From: an uncultured bacterium
GTDB lineage: Bacteria > CSSED10-310 > CALFER01
Direction: 5' to 3'
Assembly: GCA_937951895.1 (NCBI GenBank)
Contig: CALFER010000034.1
Span: 124,001-188,000 of the forward strand
Length of the DNA stretch: 64,000 bases
This document shows positions 1 through 8,800 of this stretch, one piece after another. A program made the translations under genes and the position numbers. The notes under the pieces are model-generated. The model did no database searches. It was given only the letters and a program-made list of their open reading frames with translations, and was not told where the DNA came from. Position 1 is the first letter of the stretch. The number at the start of each line of letters is the position of its first letter.

Positions 1-2
1 AA

Positions 3-68
3 TCTCGACTGGTCACATTCATCATCGATCGGGACGGCAATCTGTATGAGATCAAACCGGGGGGATGA
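3..68 (+). CDS. C-terminal end of an unidentified protein (5' end outside window)
   Basis: An open frame enters from the left edge and stops at TGA 66-68. The last 22 codons read SRLVTFIIDRDGNLYEIKPG-G. A beta-strand ending in IDRDG followed by a short strand is typical of the end of thioredoxin/TlpA or peroxiredoxin-like proteins, and the next two genes (rhodanese, MauE-like) also fit a thiol/sulfur redox context. The fragment is too short to assign a family, so that link is inference. It runs in the same direction as the next gene, which begins 34 bases further on. Confidence 0.5.
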   Translation, partial: SRLVTFIIDRDGNLYEIKPGG

Positions 69-102
69 GCAGTCTGCGATCCGGATGAAGGGATAAACCG
101 AA

Positions 103-597
103 ATGAAACGGGCATTTATCGAAATGTTAGGGCTGATATCGATGTTCTCCCTTGTGGCGATCGTCGCGAATCATGTATCTCCGAGAGGAATTCCACTTTT
201 CGGAAAATGGGATGCGAACCAGGGCATCGTCCATGCGGGAGGCCGATGTCAACCGCATTCGCCTGAAATCAACGACGCCGACCTGGATCTGGCCTATCTG
301 AACGCAGACAATCTGCTCATCGATGCACGAAGCCGCGAACTGTATCGGGAGGGGCACATTCCGGGCGCGCTGTCGTATCCGCTCGGCGAGTTTCAGGAGT
401 TGCGTGACGAGTTCATTGAGTTGTTTCCATCAGACAAACCGATCATCATCTACTGCATCGGTCTCGATTGCCACGACTCGCATGATCTCCTCAAGATGCT
501 CGAAAATTCAGGCTATACAAACTTGAAAGTCTATTCACCGGGGTTCGATGGCTGGGTCGCCCGGAACCGGCCGGTCAGAACGGGAGATGAACCATGA
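103..597 (+). CDS. membrane-anchored or secreted rhodanese-like domain protein
   Basis: The protein has 164 residues. An N-terminal hydrophobic segment at about residues 8-24 is an uncleaved anchor or signal sequence, which puts the rhodanese domain (about 62-160) outside the cytoplasm. The domain shows the LIDARS strand, the GHIPGA motif and an active-site loop YCIGLDCHDS, with the presumed catalytic Cys at 118 and a second Cys at 123. Rhodaneses carry sulfur as a persulfide on this Cys; the physiological donor and acceptor here are unknown. A ribosome-binding site (AAGGGATA) lies 7 bases before the ATG. The stop codon overlaps the next start (ATGA at 594-597), so the MauE-like protein is probably co-expressed and a partner. 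Confidence 0.85.
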   Translation: MKRAFIEMLGLISMFSLVAIVANHVSPRGIPLFGKWDANQGIVHAGGRCQPHSPEINDADLDLAYLNADNLLIDARSRELYREGHIPGALSYPLGEFQELRDEFIELFPSDKPIIIYCIGLDCHDSHDLLKMLENSGYTNLKVYSPGFDGWVARNRPVRTGDEP

Positions 598-1091
598 GCG
601 GGTATCGAATCCTCGAGTGGGTGTTCCGATGGTTTTCCGGATCGGTGTTTATTCTCTCGAGTATCCACAAGATCATGGATCCCTGCAAATTTGCCATCGA
701 CATATACAATTACCAGATCTCTCCACATGCCCTGATCAATCTGATCGCCATCGTGATCCCTTATCTCGAACTGCTCCTGGGCATCGCGCTGATCGCAGGG
801 ATTCTCCCGCGCGGAGCCGCTCTGGGAATCACCGCGACTCTCATTTTCTTCATCATTCTGCTTTCCATCAACCTGATCCGCGGCATCGATGCATCATGCG
901 GTTGTTTCAGTTCCGAGAGCGATGCCTGCGAATTGTTCGCGGAGTGGTACAAGTCCAACCATCCCGAGATCAGCGCCATCACCAGGGCACGACTTCGAAC
1001 GTTGTGCGATATTGTCCGCGATATTGTATTTCTGATTCCGACAATCGGAGCATTGATTCTGCTGAACCGGCGTTACCAGCAGCGAGGATGA
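594..1091 (+). CDS. MauE/DoxX-like redox-associated membrane protein
   Basis: The protein has 165 residues and four predicted membrane helices at about 12-28, 48-70, 75-95 and 138-158. Helix spacing and the motif DASCGCFS (Cys102, Cys104) at the end of the third helix match the MauE/DoxX family, whose members are thought to pass electrons or thiol equivalents across the membrane to periplasmic redox proteins. The gene overlaps the rhodanese gene by 4 bases (ATGA), so translation is coupled. It ends 4 bases before the convergent end of the HD-GYP gene. The family assignment rests on topology and the Cys motif; the substrate is unknown. Confidence 0.75.
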   Translation: MSGYRILEWVFRWFSGSVFILSSIHKIMDPCKFAIDIYNYQISPHALINLIAIVIPYLELLLGIALIAGILPRGAALGITATLIFFIILLSINLIRGIDASCGCFSSESDACELFAEWYKSNHPEISAITRARLRTLCDIVRDIVFLIPTIGALILLNRRYQQRG

Positions 1092-1095
1092 CCGG

Positions 1096-4000
1096 TTACG
1101 ACGAGGGAGAACTGTCCGGATTGGCGGCGGGAAGTGTTCCCTTGACCAGCATCCGGTCGACGGTCGCGACGATTTCCGGATCGAACTGGGTTCCGGAGTG
1201 AATCCTGAGTTGATCGGCGGCGGCGGCGACCGTCTTGGCTTTCTGATATGGCCGATTGGTGGTCATCGCATCGAGTGCATCGGCGACCGCCAGGATCCTC
1301 CCGAACAGCTCGATTTCCGATCCTCGCAACCCATGCGGATATCCCTTTCCGTCATAGCGTTCGTGATGCTGGTAAACCGCCGTCCAGATGCGTTTGAATT
1401 TTTTGATCGGAGCCAGTATCTGCGCACCGATCTCGGGATGGAAACTGACCGTGCGTTTCTCATCCGGGTTCAGCACATTCGGGCTGTCCAGGATGGCCTG
1501 AGAGATGCCGATTTTCCCGATATCGTGGAGGAGTGCCGCGAGTTCCAGTTTCCGGAGATCTTCGTGACCCATCCCGAGTTCCGTTGCGATCAGACGAGCA
1601 TAGTGGCTGACCCTCGAGGAATGACCGAATGTATAGGGATCCTTGGCATCGACAGCCGCGGAAAGCGCACGTACCACCCCGAGAAACACTTCGTTCTGCT
1701 CCGAATACATCCTCGCACTCTCGATCGCCAGAGCCGCCTCATCCGCCAGGTCCTGAATCAATCCTCCGTTTTCTCGCAAAGGACCGACCTCCTCGATACC
1801 GGATTCCAGGCAGATCACTCCCGGAACCGTCATTCGGGATCGGCATGGGATGCACAGAAGGGAAACCGGTAACAGGGATTCGAGGAAGGGATCGCCCGGA
1901 TAGCGTGCATCACTGCGTGAATCGCGGATGACGATGCACTCCTTCGAATCCAGCGCATCCCGGACCATGGCCGATCCCAGCAGTGCCTGAATCGGGTAAT
2001 CCGGCGTATCGAAACGGCACCGGCGACTGGTCCGCTCGACACCGCGCTCATCGAGCAGCACCGCGATCCCTCGAAACGCTCCGGACAGCTTCATGCCGGT
2101 ATCGACCAGCAGATCGAGAATCTTGTCGATCTGAGTCTGGGCGCGAATTGCACGAGCCGCCTGGTGATACAACCGGTATCGTTCCCCCAGCAAACCGATC
2201 CGGATCGGCTCAACGCCTTCCTCGATCGAGACCACCGGGAACGACTCACCGGCATCGAAATGCGTCCGGTGAATCTGCTCGAGATCCTCGAACATGAGTT
2301 GTGTGGCCTGCACATCCGGCCGGTTCTGGTAGGCCAGGGAGATCTCGCGGGAGGTGATGGCGGCGAGAATCTGTCCGAGCACCTCTCTCGCCTGTGCGAG
2401 TGTCTGGTAGGTTTGCGATGTCAATCGCTGTGAGTACAGAATCTGGGCCATCATCCGCATCCCTCTCCAGAGGTGTTCCCGATAGCCGTAGTGCCGTGCG
2501 ATTCCGAGAGCGGAGTCGAGAATGCGGGAGGCATTACGGATATCTCCACGGCGAAACGCCAGCTTTGATATGACCAATCCCGTTTCGAGCTTGAGTTTCA
2601 TATCCGGTAATCGTTTCAATCGATCCCAGATGTTAACGGTCTGATACCACACGGAATCACTCAGATCCGAATCGATCGTCAAGCGGATCTGAGCCAGTTC
2701 GATCCAGACCTGGAGTTTGATCGCGCCGGACCGTTCTGCTGCATCACGCGCCGTGCGCAGAAGGGTGTGGGATGTCGAGAATTGTCGTTCGAGGCGTGCA
2801 CAATGGGACAGCAGAATCAGACTCTGGATGCCGGTGTCCACTCCGCTTTCATCCGGGGATGCGTCCTGGAAGGATGCCAACTGGGCGCGGACGTCCGTGA
2901 TCATATTGACCATCCAGCAGAGTGACGCCTTCAGGATCCTGATTCGGACGGACAGATACCGGTACTCGGATTCCTCGATCGACTGGATGCATCGATCGAT
3001 GTGATATCGGGCTGCCTCGTAGTCGGCATTGTCCAGCATCACCTGTGCCAGGGCAGTCCGGCATTCCTGGGCCAGGGTGATGCACCCCATCGCTTCGGCA
3101 TTGCCGAGAATATCGGTCAACTCATCTTTGGCCTGGTCGATTCTCCCTCGGGCAAGTCGCACCTGAGCGCGCAGGATCAATGCCTTCTGTTCTTCGAGCT
3201 TCTGTTCGCAGCGCACATTGATGTTGATCGCCTGCTCCAGAAAATCCTCGGCGGCGTTCAATTCGAGTTGATGAAGCGAAACACCCGAGCGGATGCGCAA
3301 CCAGACCGCACGTTCCGGCTGGGAATCGGAATGTTCGCGTTCACGGGCAATCCGTTCGAGAACAGCCGTAGCGTCCGTGTAGCGGCCGGAATCGAGAAGC
3401 AGTTCGGCGAGCATGAGCCCGAGTCGGGATGCATCCGTCGAATCCCCGGCGAGTGTTTCTTCGAGCGCTTGTATCGCGTTCAATCGGCATCCTTCGACGC
3501 AATCGATCAGGGCATTCATGATCGTTTGAGAGCGCCGTACAGTGAAATGAGTCGACGGATGCGATGCCAGACGGTTCAGACGATCGGCCGCCGACCGCGC
3601 CTCCTCCATCCTGCCGATCAGGATACTCAGGCGGCCTTCCAGCAGCACCAGAGCCGCACAGTCGGCTTCAGCCAGATCGCCCATCGATGCGGCCTCGCGC
3701 AGAACATGCATCGCCTGCGAAAACTCGCATCGATCGATCAGAACCTGCACCCGGATCCTGTACAGCGCCGCGGTCTCAGGCCCCGAAGGCTCCGGATCGA
3801 TCTGATCGCAATACTTCATAGCCAGGGATCCATGCCCCCGATCCAGTTCGATACCGGCCAGCGCCGTGAGAATCGATCGGCGCATCGCAGGCGACAGATC
3901 ATGAAGGACGGGTTCGAAATCGCGCAGGAGAAGACAGGCTTTGTTCTGATCACCTGTCTGTATCAGACGCGTCACCGCCCGCATCGCTTCGACAGCGGCA

Positions 4001-5880
4001 TCCTGGCATTGTCCGCATTCCAGAAACATCCGCGCCGGCAATTCACCCTCCCATCCGCATTCGCTCAATGCGCGCGCAATCCGGACATAGAGTCTCGACA
4101 GGGCATCGGTGTCTGCGCGCTGGATCAACAGCCGGGGAATGGCAGGGTGAGCGAACCGGATGGGCGACTCCGCGGCGGACTGGTCCGATGCCCGTTTCAG
4201 GATCCCGAGACGGACCCCGCGGTCCAGCATCGAATCGTAACCCGGCTTGGCGATCCGATCCAGAATAGGCAGTGTCGCGGCTTCGCCACAGGCCGCGATT
4301 TCGAGCAGGAACGTCTGGAGAGGTGTTCCGATGAACGCAAGCAGGTCCTGGATGTATTCAGTGATCAAAGGCGGGTACTGGTTCCGCGGAACCCGATCAT
4401 GATGGAATACCCACTCTTCCTCGAATTCGAGCGCACCGGAACGATGCAGGAAGCGAAGCGACGATTCGATGAAAAGCGGATAGCCGGCACTCAGCAACCG
4501 AATGCTTTCTGTCAACTCGCCCGGCGGAGAACTCGAATAGAGATAACTGCCGAGAATGCGCGCGATCCCCTCTTCAGACAGTCGATCGAGGCGAACGACA
4601 CAAGCCTCCGGAGGAGCGGGATACCCGGTTTCGTGCTCTCTGAGAATCTCTCGGGCGGGGATCTCGACCAGCAAATGCACCCGACGCCCGCTGCTCCCGG
4701 TGCGCCACAACCCGAACGGCCGGAAAAGGTCGGCATACACCTCATCCGAATCCTGACAGATCAGGACCGGAACCTGAGGCTGCGGGTCATCGCCGAGCCA
4801 TGATTCGATCATCGCCAGTTCTTCGCGCGATCGGACGGGCAGAACGATCCAACCGGCAGAGGATCGCAGTGCGGCGATCTCACGGATCAACCTCGATTTG
4901 CCCGCCCCGAACAGGCCCTCGATACAGACGACAGCCGACCGGCCTGTTGATTCCGCGTCGGTCAGACATGCCTCGATCCGCTCCAATTCAGTCTCACGTC
5001 CCGTCAGCAGCGTTTCTCCCTGGAGTAAATCCTGCATGACTCCGGAAGGCGGTCGGTGCGTCGCCAGTCGATCGAATTCGGCGAGCACATCCTGCGCCGC
5101 CGCGAATCGCATGTGTGGTTCCTTCGCGAGCAATCGGCCGATAATCCGGTCGACGCCCGGATCGAGTTCGGGAGGAGGAGGGGTTTCATTGAGGTGTTTT
5201 TTGATGATCTGGCCAACGGTTCCCGTGAACGGGCAATGCCCGGTGGCAAGTTCATACAGCAGGACTCCGAGACCATAGAGGTCAATGGAGAGGGTCTCGA
5301 TGGCTCCCTGAATCACCTCCGGCGCCAGCCTGGAAATTTCACGAATCTTCGAGATCTCGGTGAACCCTTCCGAATCGGCGGTAAATCCGTAGTTGAGAAG
5401 ACGCAGATGCGCGGGGTCATCGAGGGGGTCACCCGAGAACAGGAGTTGATCGATCGAGAGTGCACCGGCGAGATATCCGGAGCGGTGCAGGTAATCGACG
5501 GCCGAGCAGAGCGCTTTGGCGATACTCAGGAAACGATTGAGGCTTCGGACGGGAGTATGGAGTTGCCAGCCCCCGATTCGTGGCATGGCATACCCGATCC
5601 AGCGGCGATCCGAGTCTTCGAACAGATGGGCCACCGGCATCAGGTTCACGTGCCTGAGCCGCGCCATCGAGCGGTATCGTTTCCGAAACTGGGCGCGCTC
5701 GACGTCCGACGCCGACTCCAGCAGGATCTTGAGCACTGCTTCCGGCCAGGGTGGCACCAGCGAGGCAGTGGCGAACACCCTGCTCGCAACGGTCCGATGC
5801 AGTTCCTCCGTCAGAACGAAACGGCCCGCGATCACCGCGGAGAGATCATTCCCAGCCAAACTCCCAGGTGTCATAGTCAC
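1096..5880 (-). CDS. pseudokinase - ATPase - TPR - GAF - HD-GYP multidomain signalling protein
   Basis: The protein has 1594 residues counted from GTG 5880; ATG 5874 is an equally good start. Residues 15-275 have a Ser/Thr protein kinase fold: beta-3 Lys51 is present and APE is seen at 186-188. The glycine loop is absent, the HRD loop is replaced by AGALSIDQLL (about 138-147) and DFG is NYG (163-165), so it is probably catalytically dead. A P-loop ATPase follows with Walker A GLFGAGKS at 322-329, then about 600 residues of TPR-like helices, a GAF domain (about 1251-1387) and an HD-GYP domain with HD at 1452-1453, HH at 1505-1506 and GYP at 1513-1515. HD-GYP domains hydrolyse cyclic di-GMP, and the motifs here look intact. 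The start overlaps the end of the upstream surface-protein gene by up to 35 bases, implying one operon. Confidence 0.88.
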   Translation of the reverse strand: MTMTPGSLAGNDLSAVIAGRFVLTEELHRTVASRVFATASLVPPWPEAVLKILLESASDVERAQFRKRYRSMARLRHVNLMPVAHLFEDSDRRWIGYAMPRIGGWQLHTPVRSLNRFLSIAKALCSAVDYLHRSGYLAGALSIDQLLFSGDPLDDPAHLRLLNYGFTADSEGFTEISKIREISRLAPEVIQGAIETLSIDLYGLGVLLYELATGHCPFTGTVGQIIKKHLNETPPPPELDPGVDRIIGRLLAKEPHMRFAAAQDVLAEFDRLATHRPPSGVMQDLLQGETLLTGRETELERIEACLTDAESTGRSAVVCIEGLFGAGKSRLIREIAALRSSAGWIVLPVRSREELAMIESWLGDDPQPQVPVLICQDSDEVYADLFRPFGLWRTGSSGRRVHLLVEIPAREILREHETGYPAPPEACVVRLDRLSEEGIARILGSYLYSSSPPGELTESIRLLSAGYPLFIESSLRFLHRSGALEFEEEWVFHHDRVPRNQYPPLITEYIQDLLAFIGTPLQTFLLEIAACGEAATLPILDRIAKPGYDSMLDRGVRLGILKRASDQSAAESPIRFAHPAIPRLLIQRADTDALSRLYVRIARALSECGWEGELPARMFLECGQCQDAAVEAMRAVTRLIQTGDQNKACLLLRDFEPVLHDLSPAMRRSILTALAGIELDRGHGSLAMKYCDQIDPEPSGPETAALYRIRVQVLIDRCEFSQAMHVLREAASMGDLAEADCAALVLLEGRLSILIGRMEEARSAADRLNRLASHPSTHFTVRRSQTIMNALIDCVEGCRLNAIQALEETLAGDSTDASRLGLMLAELLLDSGRYTDATAVLERIAREREHSDSQPERAVWLRIRSGVSLHQLELNAAEDFLEQAININVRCEQKLEEQKALILRAQVRLARGRIDQAKDELTDILGNAEAMGCITLAQECRTALAQVMLDNADYEAARYHIDRCIQSIEESEYRYLSVRIRILKASLCWMVNMITDVRAQLASFQDASPDESGVDTGIQSLILLSHCARLERQFSTSHTLLRTARDAAERSGAIKLQVWIELAQIRLTIDSDLSDSVWYQTVNIWDRLKRLPDMKLKLETGLVISKLAFRRGDIRNASRILDSALGIARHYGYREHLWRGMRMMAQILYSQRLTSQTYQTLAQAREVLGQILAAITSREISLAYQNRPDVQATQLMFEDLEQIHRTHFDAGESFPVVSIEEGVEPIRIGLLGERYRLYHQAARAIRAQTQIDKILDLLVDTGMKLSGAFRGIAVLLDERGVERTSRRCRFDTPDYPIQALLGSAMVRDALDSKECIVIRDSRSDARYPGDPFLESLLPVSLLCIPCRSRMTVPGVICLESGIEEVGPLRENGGLIQDLADEAALAIESARMYSEQNEVFLGVVRALSAAVDAKDPYTFGHSSRVSHYARLIATELGMGHEDLRKLELAALLHDIGKIGISQAILDSPNVLNPDEKRTVSFHPEIGAQILAPIKKFKRIWTAVYQHHERYDGKGYPHGLRGSEIELFGRILAVADALDAMTTNRPYQKAKTVAAAADQLRIHSGTQFDPEIVATVDRMLVKGTLPAANPDSSPSS

Positions 5881-8800
5881 CGATCACTGTCGTCATGTCC
5901 AAGTTCATCAATCCGGCGTGAAACCTCAAATCCGATACGGATCCGGAAATCTGTGGCCAGGAGAATGACGGGATGATGTGAAGTGTTTGAGGTCCCGGCA
6001 TCAGATCGACAGTCAGATACTCGATACCGGTCGTCCATCCGGGCGCGAAGTAGTACTGGCCATAAGCCTCGAGAATCACGAAGCAGCGGACTCCTTCCAC
6101 AGGGATGAGTGTATGGTTGCACAGCGTGGCATCCAGGAAGCAGGCGTCACCTGTGTGAAAGCGGTGCGACGGCATGGTGAGCGTCACGCCCAGCGATCCG
6201 CATCGCGGCGTCGGATTGTCCGGATCGCGCGGATCCCAGCCATTCCGGAATTCCTGTCCGTCAGCGTATTGGTCCTGATCACTGTCGATCTGATGCGGAT
6301 CCGTCCCCAGAAAGTGTTCCTGGATGTTTTTCAATCCGTCCGAGTCCGGATCGGCTTCGGGATCGGACACCCCGAATTGCATCTCCCAGTCATCCGACAT
6401 GCCATCGACATCGAGATCGATCCGGCGAAGCGGATTCGGGTCTGCACCATCATTCACACGATCGCCATCCGTGTCCGGGAGTTTCGGATGGGTCATCGCG
6501 GTCAGTTCCCGGGCATTGGATACGCCATCATCATCCGAATCCTGCTCGGACGACACCGACAGCGTTCCGAAGTAACAGATTTCCCAGTCATCCCACATTC
6601 CATCGGCATCTGCATCCGATCCGTCGTTGACCACGAGCGCTGTTTCAGCGGAGACCGCCGATGCGTTGCGGGTCTGATCGATCGCCTGAATATTGAAGAA
6701 ATACGAGCTTCCCGGATTCAGACCATGCAACGTGAAACAGGACGCAGCCGCCTCGACCCGTACCGGAGACGGCCCTTCCTCGGCCTCGGTCCCGCCATAC
6801 ACCCCCGGGTTGGTCCCGTAGTGAATCAGGTATCCCCCGAGATCCGGGTCGGAAGGCGGGGTCCAGGTCAGGGTGACGGATGCGGTCGAATCGACGGCGG
6901 CCTGAAGATTCGAAGCAGTGGCCGGAGCGTTCAGGTCGCCATACGGTTGAGGTGTCAGGAACAGTTCACTCGATTGAGCGCTCCAGTTACCGCTGAAGTC
7001 CTTCGCGATGACGAGGCACCGATAGGGTGTTCCGTTGTGCAGCCCCGGAATGAAGGCCTCGCAACCGGCTGCCATGAATGACTGCTCGACCATCGTATCG
7101 AGATCGAGATATCGGACCTGATACTGATCGATATCGCGATCGGGAGAGGCTTCCCACCAGAGGTGGATCAGACCGTCCGCGACGTTTCCTTCGAAATGAG
7201 AAGGGGGACTCGGAGGAGTCTGGTCCGTCACGACAACGGGATCGGCGTAATACGAGACAACCGGGGCGTGGCGGCCGTCTTCGATCCTGGCATACAGATA
7301 GTAGCGGCCTGTGGGGATCCCGCTGAGATCCCAGTGAGTGATCTGCTCATCCTGCCCCGAGCCTCCCGCGCCGATCGTCAGCGCGATCGGAATACCATCC
7401 GCATGCTGATCATCCAGATCATAGAAGAGTCCGACCTGGGCAGCGTCGTCTGCGTCAAATCCCGCCCATGCGATACGCGCACGGTTCTCCTCAACCGTCA
7501 CGGAATGAATCTCGACTTCGGGAAGACGATTTCCCTGGAGAAGTTGCACGCGATAGGAGGTGACATCCGAGATTTGGTCCAGGACGGCATACCATGTTCC
7601 GGGAATCGGGTTTTTGATCGAGTAGAACGCGCTGTCGGGTCGTTCGCGAAAGAAGACGGAGGTGTTGTCATGCGATTCCGGAGAGAACACGCGGCCGTCC
7701 GGATCCACCAGGTAGAATGCAGGTTGACCGCCCTGATGTTCGAAGGCGAACAGCGATCGGGTCATCGTATCCGGCACCTCGATCGCGATCACGGTGTAAT
7801 CATCGGCGAATTCGGCGCGATCCCTGAGCATGCCTTCGCCGGCATACCGGATGGAACCATCGGCATCCATCGACATGGAGCCGAAGAAATCGAGATCGAT
7901 CCAGGCGTGGAAATTCTGATTCTGATCAAGGGCGACAGAGAGGATCTGCCCGAAGATTTCGTGTGAGTAGAGCACACCGTACTTCAATCCGGAACAATGT
8001 GGATTCTGACAGGTGCTCCAGATCCCCGAACCCCAGAAGTCACTCTCGGGAACGTAGTAATAACCCAGCATCAGAAGGAACTGTCCGAGGTTGAGGGGTT
8101 CATCGAGATCGAACAGCCAATAGTCTCCCGGAGGCAGGGTCACGCTCCCCTCAATCGCCCCTTCCGCATGATCGGGTGTGATGATCATGTACAGCGATCC
8201 CTGTACGATCGAAACATGAATCTGTCCGTCCACCCGGACTCCGAACGGCCCCCCGCAGATACGCCCCGCACCGATCTCGTAGTTGTTCAGAACTCGAATG
8301 ATCCCGCCTCCGCCGACGCCCCAACCGGTATTGATATCGAGCCACAGAGGATCGGCATGAACCGCCTTCAAACCGAAGATATCCGGCCCTCCCTGAAGTC
8401 CTGCGATCAGTTTGACCGTTGTGGAATCGGGATAATCGAAATTACAGCAGGTCATGACATCCGGATTGCAATCATAAATCGTTCCGATGGCGCACTGATT
8501 CGTCGGATCCGGATACGGAAGATTATTGAATGTGATGCAGCCTCCCAGCTTGTACAGGAACAGTCCGGTACTGCCGATCGGAATCTGCAGCCCGCATCCC
8601 TCGAAACTCAGGCATGCCTGCTGCAACCGGTTTCCGTAGATCGAAAAAGTGGTTTCAATGCCGCACGGGCCGGCATCGCCGAGATGCGGGATGTGGATCC
8701 GGCCATCCACGCACCATTTGTAACCGGTCATCGGAGGATCCAGTCGCTCGATCCACGCCTCGGGTCCTGTCGCAGGATTGAATCCGGAAATCGCAAATCC

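Noticed and set aside
548..1201. A 217-codon plus-strand frame overlapping the rhodanese and MauE-like genes
   Set aside because: It is out of frame with both and has no membrane or domain pattern; the ATGA-coupled genes explain the region.
3001..4803. A 600-codon open frame on the plus strand
   Set aside because: It lies fully antisense to the TPR and ATPase region of the HD-GYP gene, whose motifs are clear. The plus-strand translation has no recognisable domain or ribosome-binding site. Long antisense frames are expected in G+C-rich DNA with this codon use.
5978..7081. A 367-codon plus-strand frame rich in Arg, Ile and His
   Set aside because: It is antisense to the calcium-repeat region; the composition mirrors the repeated Asp/Gly/Ser codons of the real gene.
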